From Candidatus Fermentithermobacillaceae bacterium (GTDB lineage: Bacteria; Bacillota; Sulfobacillia; Fermentithermobacillales; Fermentithermobacillaceae): 64,000 bases of DNA. Location of the stretch: positions 1 through 64,000 of the forward strand of contig JAGPNG010000009.1 of the NCBI GenBank assembly GCA_018052475.1. The letters are read 5' to 3'. The notes under the pieces were generated by a model. It saw only the letters and a program-made list of their open reading frames with translations. It searched no databases and was not told the origin of the DNA. Shown one piece after another: positions 49,261-58,324 of the stretch (positions are counted from its first letter, which is position 1; the number at the start of each line of letters is the position of its first letter). A program made the position numbers and the translations under genes.

Positions 49261-50505
49261 CTATCTCCTATCTACCTCGATTTTTCCCGCTTTTACCACT
49301 AGTTTGATGTTAGTCTTGTCTTTAAGAACCTTAATATCCTCAAGAGGATTCCCATCAACCAAGATGAGATCCGCCCAGAATCCGCGCCTAATCTGACCCA
49401 TCCTGTCTTTGCACCCCATAAGTTCTGCGGCCCTGGAAGTAGTAGAAACCAGAGCATCTACAGGCTTCATACCGGCTTTGACCATGAGCTCCAATTCGAG
49501 GGCATTCTTGCCGTGGTGGTTAAAAGGAGTAGCCGCATCCGTTCCCATAGCGATCTTCACACCGGCTTTGTAGGCTCTAAAGAAACTAGCTATATGAGCT
49601 GCCTGAGCCTCGCGAGCCTTTCTCACCCCATACTCAGGAATACCCGCTTCCGTCCCTTTTTCAACTATGTGATGAACCGCACACAGCGTAGGTACCAAGA
49701 AGACGTCGTTTTTCAACATCAATTCGATGATTTCATCAGTGAGGTAAAAACCATGCTCAATTGAGGAGATTCCGGCTAAGATAGCGTTTTTTATCCCTAC
49801 AGATCCCTGGGCATGCGCCATCGCCTTTTTGCCTACGTTGTGAGCTTCTTCAATGGCTGCCCGCATTTCTTCGATGGTAAGTCCTCGGGCCGTAGGAACA
49901 TCTCCCTCAGACATAACTCCGCCGGTAGCATGCAGTTTAATATGATCTGCCCCATCTCTGAGTTGTTCTCTGGCCGCCCTTCTGGCTTCATCTGGACTAT
50001 CTACAACATATCGCCCCTTGAACTCGATCTCGGGAGGCCAACCGTTTCTGCTATCTCCATGACCTCCTGTAATTGAAAGACCCCTTAATGCCACCTGCAA
50101 TCTGGGACCGGAGACTAATCCTTCGGCGATAGCTTGCTTCAGTGCAACATCGACCAGATTCCCACCGCCGGCATCCCTTACTGCAGTAAAACCTGCTTCG
50201 AGGGTATTTTTCGCATTAATGGTTGATCTAATTGCCGCATGAGGTACCAATTCCTTGAGTGCTCTGAGTTGGTCCGGATCCGAGGAACCTGTAATGTGAA
50301 CATGGCAGTCCACCATTCCCGGCATAAGGAACCTACCTTCGCCATCGATTACGTGTGTACATGAGTTAGGTTCATCAGGCACTTCTATCTCGTCTGAAGG
50401 CCCAACCTTGTTGATCTTGTCTCCTTCGACTATGACAGTTGCGGAACCCATAGGCATATTTCCTGAACCGTCGAATACCATTACATTTTTGATGAATAGA
50501 CTCAC
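49261..50505 (-). CDS. Amidohydrolase-family protein (prolidase/imidazolonepropionase-like)
   Basis: A 414-aa metal-dependent hydrolase. The metal site HXH is in MPGMVDCHVHITGS; HATGGVMSEGD, KAMAHAQG, SIEHGFYL and MGTDAATPFNHHG supply the remaining ligands. The composite beta domain from both ends (VFDGSGNMP... and DLILVDGNPLEDI) is present. Related enzymes hydrolyse X-Pro or X-Lys dipeptides or cyclic amides. GTG at 50505 with GGAGGTGG upstream is preferred to an ATG at 50538. Divergent from the aldolase gene. Confidence 0.88.
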   Translation of the reverse strand: MSLFIKNVMVFDGSGNMPMGSATVIVEGDKINKVGPSDEIEVPDEPNSCTHVIDGEGRFLMPGMVDCHVHITGSSDPDQLRALKELVPHAAIRSTINAKNTLEAGFTAVRDAGGGNLVDVALKQAIAEGLVSGPRLQVALRGLSITGGHGDSRNGWPPEIEFKGRYVVDSPDEARRAAREQLRDGADHIKLHATGGVMSEGDVPTARGLTIEEMRAAIEEAHNVGKKAMAHAQGSVGIKNAILAGISSIEHGFYLTDEIIELMLKNDVFLVPTLCAVHHIVEKGTEAGIPEYGVRKAREAQAAHIASFFRAYKAGVKIAMGTDAATPFNHHGKNALELELMVKAGMKPVDALVSTTSRAAELMGCKDRMGQIRRGFWADLILVDGNPLEDIKVLKDKTNIKLVVKAGKIEVDRR

Positions 50506-50750
50506 TGTGACCACCTCCTGTTTTTTCACTTGATCCAATCCGCAAGAATAACTGTATGAGTAGTGACCATTTGATTTTCGCCGTTTCTCAGGAGATTCCT
50601 TCGGGTACCGATAGAAATCGCTCTAGAAATTCGTTCTCAGAATCTTATGCGCAGTCAAAGAGGGATATTCGCATCCATGTGGAAAGTGAATTTGAAAAAG
50701 AAAAACATTCAACCAAAACCCAGGCTAAAAACCGCAAAGGAGATGCGAAA

Positions 50751-51389
50751 ATGCTCGTCGAGCTCAGAAATCGAGTGCTTAATGTAGCCCGTGATATCAG
50801 TCGCCTACACCTTGCTCAGGGCACCTCGGGAAATGTGTCTGCAAGAGATCCTTCTACAGGCCTTTTGGCCATTACTCCGACGAATCTACCATACGATCTC
50901 CTGCAAATCGACGACATACCTATCATAAATTTGTCTGGAGAGAGCATATGGGGAAAAAAGCGACCATCATCTGAAATGCCTATGCACACAGCAATCTATG
51001 CGGCTCGTACAGATGTAAACGGAATAGTTCACACACATTCGACCTATGCAACCGTATTTGCAGTTCTAAATCGAGAAATACCCGTAGTCACGGTGCCAAT
51101 GGTTGAAATCGGCCCCGTCGGTGTCGTGCCTTTTTGTCTGCCCGGTTCCAAAGAACTCGGTGACGAAACAGTGCGGTACCTAGCTAAGGACAAAAAGGCA
51201 ATCCTCCTCCAAAATCATGGATCTGTTTGTGTAGACCAAACCGTAGAAAAAGCCCTCAACTGCTCGGTATATCTAGAGGAAGGAGCGCAAATAGCATACC
51301 TAGCTCTTTTGGCCGAAGGACTCAATCCAATCCCCAAAGACTACATTGATATCATGAGAGAATCTCAAAAGAAAGGAAAGGCGCTCTAA
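50751..51389 (+). CDS. Class II aldolase/adducin family protein (FucA-like)
   Basis: A 212-aa zinc-dependent sugar-phosphate aldolase or epimerase relative. HLAQGTSGNVSARDP, KKRPSSEMPMHTAIYAARTDVNGIVHTHSTYATVFAVL and LLQNHGSVCVDQTV carry the phosphate-binding and zinc His residues. The aldol substrate is not known. ATG at 50751 has AAAGGAGATG; a longer frame back to 50556 has no support. Converges with the M20 gene with overlapping stop codons. Confidence 0.88.
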   Translation: MLVELRNRVLNVARDISRLHLAQGTSGNVSARDPSTGLLAITPTNLPYDLLQIDDIPIINLSGESIWGKKRPSSEMPMHTAIYAARTDVNGIVHTHSTYATVFAVLNREIPVVTVPMVEIGPVGVVPFCLPGSKELGDETVRYLAKDKKAILLQNHGSVCVDQTVEKALNCSVYLEEGAQIAYLALLAEGLNPIPKDYIDIMRESQKKGKAL

Positions 51390-52579
51390 GCTAAACCCAA
51401 GACCTCCTTTGCTATGGCGTAGTAACCTTTGCAGGCAGAAAGTAGTTGGGAAATCTCTATGTACTCATCAGCGACATGGGCGAGTTCCTCGTCTGAGCCA
51501 CCAAAGCCTACCGTAGGAATTCCTGCAGTACCTGCATAATAGCTTCCATTTGTGCAAAAAGAATAGCAGGAGGGTTTCGAAGAAATCTCCATTTCCTCGA
51601 CTGCCTGAAGAACGCGCTTAACATACATGGAATCCTCACTGAAAAGCCAAGCGGGCGCAAATCTCTTCGCCTTTATCGTTTCACCTGTATAGCATTTTGC
51701 TTCTCCCTCGGCTATAACTGCCTGAGCATGAAACTCCACATCTTTCGCCTTTATGATGTCTATTACTTTGTCAAAAACCCCCAGGACATCAGATGGGGTT
51801 TCGCCCAAAAGAAGCCTCCTATCGAAAGTAACACTGCACCTGTTAGGCACCACACTTGCACCTGGATAGGGAAAGGAGATAATATCGGTGATCTCAAGAA
51901 TTCCGTCACCTAAGACGTCATGGTGAGGAGGCACATATGCCTGAGATATGCCGTTTATGAGATTTATCATTTTGCGTACCGCATTTATCCCTTTGTGAGG
52001 CGACGCCGAATGGGCAGATTTCCCGTACGTCTCTACACTTATCTCAGCTCTTCCCCGTTGCCCCCTTTTTATATCCAAAGACGAAGGTTCTCCTATGACT
52101 ACATAGTCAGGTTTGCAGGATAACGCTATTTCCTGGGACGCAACTCCTTCGAAGCACTCTTCGTGAACAGAACCAGCCACCACAAGCTCACCGCAAAGCT
52201 CATTTGAAAAATCTGCCTTTATATATGAAGCTGCAACTATCATAGCGGCAAGGTTGCCCTTCATATCAGTAGTCCCGCAGCCGAATATTTTGCCGTCGGC
52301 TACCACGGCACCGTAAGGATCCACAGTCCACTTTGATAAGTCCCCAAGGCTCACGTGGTCCATATGTCCCTCGAAAAGAAGGGTCGGGCCCGGCTTTCCA
52401 AAGATAATCCTCCCTACCACATCTCCATATCTATCCACGTAGACATCGTCGTACCCTAGGTTCGTCATGACCTTCTGTATGAGGTCTGCGACTTCCCATT
52501 CTTCTCCCGATAGACTCGGGCGCATAACCATATCTCGGCAAAGGCTAATTAGGTAATTCACACGTTCGACATCGAGCAA
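51386..52579 (-). CDS. M20-family peptidase/deacetylase
   Basis: A dizinc hydrolase of about 397 aa, in the ArgE/DapE/YgeY group. Metal ligands: LLFEGHMDHVSLGD, GCGTTDMKGNLAAM, SVHEECFEG and VIGEPSSLDIKRGQRGRAEI; the dimerisation domain follows (HSASPHKGINAVRKM). A C-terminal His is in DEELAHVADEYI. Substrate uncertain: acyl-amino acids or dipeptides. TTG at 52579 with GGAGGTG upstream is preferred to ATG 52594, whose own codons contain that site. Confidence 0.88.
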   Translation of the reverse strand: MLDVERVNYLISLCRDMVMRPSLSGEEWEVADLIQKVMTNLGYDDVYVDRYGDVVGRIIFGKPGPTLLFEGHMDHVSLGDLSKWTVDPYGAVVADGKIFGCGTTDMKGNLAAMIVAASYIKADFSNELCGELVVAGSVHEECFEGVASQEIALSCKPDYVVIGEPSSLDIKRGQRGRAEISVETYGKSAHSASPHKGINAVRKMINLINGISQAYVPPHHDVLGDGILEITDIISFPYPGASVVPNRCSVTFDRRLLLGETPSDVLGVFDKVIDIIKAKDVEFHAQAVIAEGEAKCYTGETIKAKRFAPAWLFSEDSMYVKRVLQAVEEMEISSKPSCYSFCTNGSYYAGTAGIPTVGFGGSDEELAHVADEYIEISQLLSACKGYYAIAKEVLGLA

Positions 52580-52876
52580 TCTTGGCACCTCCATTTAATG
52601 TACCATTTCACAGTTTCACAGTACCACACCCTTGGTTTCGGTAAAATGAGCGAATCGACGAAATGCTCTCGGATTAGTAATTCATGGCAGGATTTGGCGG
52701 TAACTAGGCAGAATATCTATCCTGAGCTTTTTGGGTCTATTTATCCCGCTTCAACATACATCGCAACACATCCTACTACTTGCGGGACACAAAATGTCTG
52801 TTCAGACTCAACTGTCCAGACAAGCCCATACGGATTTGTTTCGTCATCAAACACAATACTTTAGGAGGAATCTAAA

Positions 52877-54682
52877 ATGGCAAAACGCCTTTCGCGGGCA
52901 GAAGTGCCCGTGGAACTAACCTGGGATTTGACAGATCTATTCCCCGATGATAGCGCCTGGGAGCAAGAATTCAACTCGATAGGTATTGAGATCAAAAACG
53001 TCAATCAATTCAAAGGTAGGTTTGGAGAAGGACCTTCGGTGCTTCTGGAGTGTTTCGAATTTGTAGAAAACATGGTTAAGCGAGTTATCCGGGTTGCATC
53101 TTACGCCTCGCTCAGAATGTCTGCCGATGGGACGTCTCCTTCGAACCAAGCGATGGCAAGTAGAGTAGATGCGCTCGTCGCGCAATTAGGTGCAGAACTG
53201 TCCTTTATCCAGACCGAACTATTAGATCTCCCTGAAGAGACCATAAAAAGGTACTTTGAAGAAGAACCCAGGCTTAAGGATTTTGGGCGTATGGTGCGAA
53301 AAATCCTGAAGCTTAAGCCCCATATCCTTCACCCCGAAACCGAAAAGACCTTGGCAGCTCTGGGCGAAGTGCTCGACGCGCCTTCAACCATATATCAAAT
53401 CTCTAAGGCAGCTGACATGTCTTTTGAACCCATTACGGATAAAGATGGTAACCAACTGCCCATGTCCTTTGCGCTTTATGAAAATAGATATGAACTGTCG
53501 CCTGACACCGTTCTCCGTCGCAATGCCTACAACTCTTTCACAGAGGGTCTCAAACATTACCAAAACACCTATGGGGCTACTTTAGGAACTGAGTTTCGGA
53601 AAAATGTAGTTACATCAAAACTCAGAAACTACCCATCTGCTATCCATATGTTTCTTCACCAACAGGAAGTTCCAATAGAGGTGTACAACAATCTTCACGA
53701 TACCATCCTTAAGGAACTTGCTCCCCATATGAGGCGTTACGCACATCTTAGGAAAGAAGTGCTTGGCTTAGATAAGATCCTTTACTGCGATTTAGAGGCA
53801 CCTCTTGACCCAGAGTTTAACCCGCAAACTACGTTTGAAGAAGCGTCCGAGATTATCTCAAACGCTCTTTCAATCTTGGGATCTGAGTACGTTGAAATCA
53901 TCAATACAGGGCTGAAAAACCGCTGGATTGACCTAGCCGATAACATCGGAAAGTCCACGGGGGCTTTCTGTAACCCTGTGCCCGATGTCCATCCCTATAT
54001 TCTGACCACGTGGACAGATAACATGCGTGACGCGCTTACTCTTGCCCACGAACTGGGACACGCAGGCCAAGGAGAGCTTTCATTCCGCTACCAAAGACTG
54101 GTCAATGCAAACGCCCCCATGTTCTTCGTCGAAGCGCCATCTACCATAAATGAACTTCTGGTCGCCGACTACATGTTGTCCAAAACTACGGATACCAGGA
54201 TGCGACGTTGGATCATAATGCAACTCCTAACTACGTACCATCATAACTTCGTAAGGCACTTAATAGAGGGAGAACTCCAAAGGCGTATCTATAGCATCGC
54301 AGAGCAAGGTCAACCTATAACTGCCTCTGTGCTTAGCAAAGTTCAAGCGGATATATTGACGGAGTTCTGGGGAGATGAACTGGTAATAGACGAAGGAGCC
54401 CGGCTCACTTGGATGCGCCAGCCCCACTATTACATGGGCCTTTATCCCTACACATATTCGGCGGGTTTGACCATCGGCACGGCGGTAGCCAAAGCGATTA
54501 AGGAGGAAGGTCAATCTGCAGTGAACCGTTGGTTAGAAACTTTGAAGACCGGCGGTTTGAAGGAACCGATAGATCTTGCCAAGATGGCCGGGGTGGATAT
54601 GACTACACCTGATCCTATACGCACCGCAGTAAACTATGTGGGTTCCCTCATAGATGAAGTGGTAGAAAGTTTCAAAGATTAG
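52877..54682 (+). CDS. pepF: M3B oligoendopeptidase F
   Basis: A 601-aa cytoplasmic zinc peptidase that cuts oligopeptides of about 7-20 residues. ALTLAHELGHAGQG holds the zinc His pair and catalytic Glu, and FVEAPSTINELLVADYML supplies the third ligand. YYMGLYPYTYSAGLTIG near the C-terminus is typical. AGGAGGAATCTAAA precedes the ATG. Part of a peptide-degradation neighbourhood. Confidence 0.95.
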   Translation: MAKRLSRAEVPVELTWDLTDLFPDDSAWEQEFNSIGIEIKNVNQFKGRFGEGPSVLLECFEFVENMVKRVIRVASYASLRMSADGTSPSNQAMASRVDALVAQLGAELSFIQTELLDLPEETIKRYFEEEPRLKDFGRMVRKILKLKPHILHPETEKTLAALGEVLDAPSTIYQISKAADMSFEPITDKDGNQLPMSFALYENRYELSPDTVLRRNAYNSFTEGLKHYQNTYGATLGTEFRKNVVTSKLRNYPSAIHMFLHQQEVPIEVYNNLHDTILKELAPHMRRYAHLRKEVLGLDKILYCDLEAPLDPEFNPQTTFEEASEIISNALSILGSEYVEIINTGLKNRWIDLADNIGKSTGAFCNPVPDVHPYILTTWTDNMRDALTLAHELGHAGQGELSFRYQRLVNANAPMFFVEAPSTINELLVADYMLSKTTDTRMRRWIIMQLLTTYHHNFVRHLIEGELQRRIYSIAEQGQPITASVLSKVQADILTEFWGDELVIDEGARLTWMRQPHYYMGLYPYTYSAGLTIGTAVAKAIKEEGQSAVNRWLETLKTGGLKEPIDLAKMAGVDMTTPDPIRTAVNYVGSLIDEVVESFKD

Positions 54683-54725
54683 CTAGCGAAAACGAATTGC
54701 ATAGGTATATACGGTTGACGTAGCA

Positions 54726-54780
54726 AAAACCGCTGCCCGGAAATGCGAGACTTTCTTGAACAATCAGGCATTTCCGGGCA
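54726..54780 (-). terminator. Long-stem hairpin between convergent genes
   Basis: A perfect 13-bp stem (54734-54746 with 54768-54780) with a 21-base loop lies between pepF and the amidase gene. On the minus strand it is followed by AGCGGTTTTTGC, so it can end the amidase transcript. Confidence 0.65.
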
Positions 54781-54870
54781 ACACATCTCCCCGGAAGGCT
54801 CGATAAAGAGCTAACAGGCATTACCCGGATCCTCGCCTACGGTATTCACGTTTAACGTGCCCCAATTGGA

Positions 54871-56343
54871 CTAGTTCTCAAACCCACCTAAATCTGGTGG
54901 CTTCCTGATTTTTGTGACTTGCTCGAACGCGTAGGCGAACCTTATGAGCAAGGGTTCTGAATACGCTCCTGCGGTGAAAGTAACACCAAAAGGACGTCCG
55001 GCTTCAGTATACCCTGCAGGCAAAGATATTGACGGATATCCAGCCCTAGCAGAGATTGCCGCATTCATCAGACCCGGAAACAAGAGCGCCTCCACTTTGT
55101 TTTCTTTCAAGACGAAGTCGATCCCCTTAGTTCTGGATTCCTCTTCCTCTTTGAACCTGCCTTGAATGTACTCGGGTTCCTTGAGCGTACCGCTTGTCTG
55201 CTCAGACTGAATCAAAACGGATTGACCGTACCTGAGCATTTTGGCCGGTCGACTCTTGTTGAACTCAATGAGTTCTTTGAGGGAATGCACCGGCACGTCT
55301 CTCGACAAGCGCGACAAGTATCTGTTTATACATGGTTTGAACTCGTACACTAAGCTTCGCGATTGCCACGGTTGAGGAGTCGCCATATCTACATCTACTA
55401 CGCAAGCCCCCGCGTCTCTTAGAGCTTCTAGCGCACGTGCGAAGATATCACGTTGCTCTTCATTGAGCTTTTCAAGAAAAGGCGTTGGAATGCCTATGCG
55501 GATCCCTCTTAACCCGTCTTTGTCTAGAAACTTCGTGTAATCATTACAGTTTTTCTCCAAGCCAGACCAAGTGGCTTCGTCTTCTTCATCGACACCTGCA
55601 ATCGCGCTCAAGAGGATAGCCGCGTCTTCAACGGTCCTTGCCAAAGGCCCGGGAGTATCTTGCACATGGGAAATGGGAATCACCCCTGTACGACTCACCA
55701 GTCCTACAGTAGGCTTTATGCCCACCACAGAGTTGTTGCACGCCGGGTTGAGAATGGAACCCGAGGTCTCAGTTCCTATAGCAATTGAACAAAGATTTGC
55801 AGCTACAGCCGCTCCTGAACCAGAACTTGAACCTCCAACATCGTGGATGCCAGGACCGTATGGATTTCTTACTTGTCCGCCTCGAGAACTATATCCATTG
55901 GGCATGTGATCGCTCATAAAGTTTGCCCACTCGGTCATGTTGGCTTTTCCCAAAATGATCGCTCCTGCTTTTCGCAGCCTCTTTACGATAAAAGCATCGT
56001 CTGGTGCATAGGAGTTTTCCAGGGCCAAAGAACCGGCGCTTGTATGCATCATATCCTTGGTATCTATGTTGTCTTTGATCAAAACAGGTATTCCGTGAAG
56101 GGGACCTCTGGGTCCTTTCTGTTTCCTCTCGATATCAAGTCCTTGTGCGACAAACAATGCCTCGGGATTTACCTCTAGAACGGAATTGATCCTAGGTCCG
56201 CTGCTATCGAAAGAGGCAATACGGAGCATATATCCCTTTACCAGATCCCTGGCCGTCAACTTGCCTGAAGCCATCATTTCTTGTAGTTCTTGAACCGTTG
56301 CTTCTTCCAACAGATTCGATATCGCACGCAGCGCGTCTTCCAT
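54871..56343 (-). CDS. Amidase-signature family amidase
   Basis: A 490-aa hydrolase of the GatA/amidase family. The catalytic triad Lys-cisSer-Ser is visible: PVLIKDNID (Lys), VGGSSSGSGAAVAAN (cis-Ser) and IGTETSGSILNPA (Ser nucleophile). The Gly/Ser signature and KPTVGLVSRTG are intact. No gatB or gatC is nearby, so a catabolic amidase rather than the tRNA amidotransferase subunit is inferred. GGAGGG precedes the ATG. Close behind the unknown gene at 56360 (16 bases), so the two may form an operon. Confidence 0.9.
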   Translation of the reverse strand: MEDALRAISNLLEEATVQELQEMMASGKLTARDLVKGYMLRIASFDSSGPRINSVLEVNPEALFVAQGLDIERKQKGPRGPLHGIPVLIKDNIDTKDMMHTSAGSLALENSYAPDDAFIVKRLRKAGAIILGKANMTEWANFMSDHMPNGYSSRGGQVRNPYGPGIHDVGGSSSGSGAAVAANLCSIAIGTETSGSILNPACNNSVVGIKPTVGLVSRTGVIPISHVQDTPGPLARTVEDAAILLSAIAGVDEEDEATWSGLEKNCNDYTKFLDKDGLRGIRIGIPTPFLEKLNEEQRDIFARALEALRDAGACVVDVDMATPQPWQSRSLVYEFKPCINRYLSRLSRDVPVHSLKELIEFNKSRPAKMLRYGQSVLIQSEQTSGTLKEPEYIQGRFKEEEESRTKGIDFVLKENKVEALLFPGLMNAAISARAGYPSISLPAGYTEAGRPFGVTFTAGAYSEPLLIRFAYAFEQVTKIRKPPDLGGFEN

Positions 56344-56359
56344 TGGGTTCCCTCCTGTT

Positions 56360-57511
56360 CTAACTTGCTCTTACCACCACACACGGCGAGTGAAGAGCCT
56401 CTCGGTTTATACGATAACCTGCCCACATCAATGCAGCACATGCAAGCGAAAAAGGCGAGCTGTCCTCAGCAATCTCGGGAATAGGTAACCTGGGGTAGAG
56501 CCTGAGAAAGGAACGGGTAGCCACTTCTGCGTTAGTACCATGTTGCTTCTTGTTCCGTTCACTCACAACTACAGCTTCCCATATGAACAAATTACCTTCA
56601 GACTCTATGAGGCTTCGCCACCTGAATGTGGGATTCACGTCTCGGCCTGTTCCGGTTCTCACCTTCTCTAGCACCCATGCGGTTTCAGAAAGGCCGGGAG
56701 CAAAACCGCTTCTAGGGATGAAATCTAAGTGCCGTGGAGAACCTAAGCCTTCAGCCACTTGACTTTCGTCCCCCGGAAATACAGCCCGTTCATCGGGATT
56801 CTTGGCAACATCTATGTACAAAGGATGTTCAAAACCGAGTGCCACTTTGTATCCGGCGGAAAGATCACTTATGATCCTATCTGCAAAGTCTCTCACACCA
56901 CCTCCAATATGGGTGATAGAACCTTCCGAAGCGTTAGCCCTGCACCATACAAAACCACCTGCCCCAGCCGCGGGTTTGTTGCTCGCAACCCACGTGAGCA
57001 CATTACTTCCAAGAGTCTTCCGAGCAAAGCCTTCTTCCAATTCGCTCCACCTTGCGTCCATCTTGCGAATGATGTAGTCTTTCTGCGGTGACCAAAACAC
57101 TTCGTATGCGGCATCCGTGAGCATTATGCCTAATCCCGTGCGATGATAGAACTTGATCGGAGACTCGCCTTCTGGCAATCGGTGGAAAGCGTCCAGAACG
57201 TACCTAAATCCATCTTTTTCGATAGCATCTATCGCTTTTTGCATGGTGAGAGAACCGTTTTTGAACTCTGTAACAGCTTGTTCGACGATAGTAGGTTCAT
57301 CTGGATTGGAAGTCTGGGGCAACTCATATTTCAGTCGCTCAAGGTAGAGATCGAAGAAAATCTGGGCGAGTCCTCTCATGGAAACTTGCCTCTTTCCTTC
57401 TTCTACCAGCCGAGCTATAGCGAACCCAAGCGCCAGTTTGTATGTGGAAGTAACCCGACCTCTCTCGATAATCGAAAGCCAACAATTAATGCTCTCTTCA
57501 GGTGACGGCAT
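56360..57511 (-). CDS. Unknown protein beside nuclease island, possible two-domain architecture
   Basis: A 384-aa protein I do not recognise with confidence. The first 150 residues (SINCWLSIIERGRVTSTYKLALGFAIARLVEEG) resemble the N-terminal segment seen in some HNH-type restriction proteins; this is an impression, not a match. The second half (GAGGFVWCRANASEGSITHI, IISDLSAGYKVALGFEHPLYIDVAKN, SPFSLACAALMWAG) has the look of a DUF429-like RNase H fold, also unproven. No signal peptide or membrane segment. ATG at 57511 has AGAGG upstream; an ATG at 57529 is also in frame. Sits between the amidase and the mobile-element remnants. Confidence 0.55.
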   Translation of the reverse strand: MPSPEESINCWLSIIERGRVTSTYKLALGFAIARLVEEGKRQVSMRGLAQIFFDLYLERLKYELPQTSNPDEPTIVEQAVTEFKNGSLTMQKAIDAIEKDGFRYVLDAFHRLPEGESPIKFYHRTGLGIMLTDAAYEVFWSPQKDYIIRKMDARWSELEEGFARKTLGSNVLTWVASNKPAAGAGGFVWCRANASEGSITHIGGGVRDFADRIISDLSAGYKVALGFEHPLYIDVAKNPDERAVFPGDESQVAEGLGSPRHLDFIPRSGFAPGLSETAWVLEKVRTGTGRDVNPTFRWRSLIESEGNLFIWEAVVVSERNKKQHGTNAEVATRSFLRLYPRLPIPEIAEDSSPFSLACAALMWAGYRINREALHSPCVVVRAS

Positions 57512-57888
57512 GGCGTAACCTCTTTTCATATAAAGTGACAGGCGACTCCTAAAGCTCAGTTCCTTTCCTTAGGCATCTTTGTCCCAATGTCGATTCGTGA
57601 CATAAACTCGCTCACTCTTCAAATGTGCTTGTATAGTTTTTCGGTCGTGTGGTACATATACCGTACCTCTTACACGGTATCTTTTACTTTGTGAGTTCCA
57701 CAAAAGGCACTAGTTCACCTGCTCAAAAGGTGGCTAATGTTTTAACAAAATCAAACGGCTGGCGTCATCATGGAGTTGTGCCACAAAAAAGCACTTAAAG
57801 AAGCCTTTATTTAGGGATTGAACGAAATAGAATAGAGTGAACAGCTTCGAGCGAGGCAAAAAGAAACCAGATTTACAAGAAGTCTAGC
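57512..57888. other. Gap before recombinase remnant
   Basis: 377 bases. From about 57797 the plus strand, in one frame, shows a stop-ridden stretch (KEAFI*GLNEIE*SEQL) that could be the decayed part of the serine recombinase preceding the intact tail. A small inverted repeat TACCGT...ACGGTA occurs near 57660-57682. Nothing else is seen. Confidence 0.4.
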
Positions 57889-58215
57889 ATGATGTGTGAG
57901 CATCCTGAACAGCTCATGGAACAGGCCATTCAAAAAAACGCCAGAGTGGTCTTGGATCAGGACAAATACAATGAGGAATTCGATGAGATAACCGAAAGGT
58001 TCGACAGTACAAAAGAAAAATATGATGCTGTCAATGAACAGATTGATGACAAGAAAACCCGGCACATTCAAGCCGGGCAATTTATAAAAATCTTATTGTC
58101 CGAAGATGATTCCGCGACCTTCAGTCCGATCTTCTGGCAAAGTCTTCTTGATTATGCTAGCGTTTCAAGAGATGGTAACACTATCTTTGTCTTTAGAAAT
58201 GGGACGGAAATTTAA
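57889..58215 (+). pseudogene. C-terminal remnant of a large serine recombinase
   Basis: A 108-residue open stretch matches the end of resolvase/recombinase-family integrases: EHPEQLMEQAIQKNARVVLDQDKYNEEFDEITERFDSTKEKYDAVNEQIDDKKTR (in pieces) and the closing FWQSLLDYASVSRDGNTIFVFRNGTEI. The catalytic resolvase domain and zinc ribbon are absent. It is on the plus strand, opposite its neighbours, and probably marks the edge of a past integration. Confidence 0.75.
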
Positions 58216-58324
58216 GAAAATAGCTTCTTGCAAAGTTCCTCTAAGGAGCATCCCGTACAGCCATTTTCTTTTTACCCGCGACTTTTGCCTGAAAAACCCC
58301 GCGAGCCGGATGATTTCCTGAATC

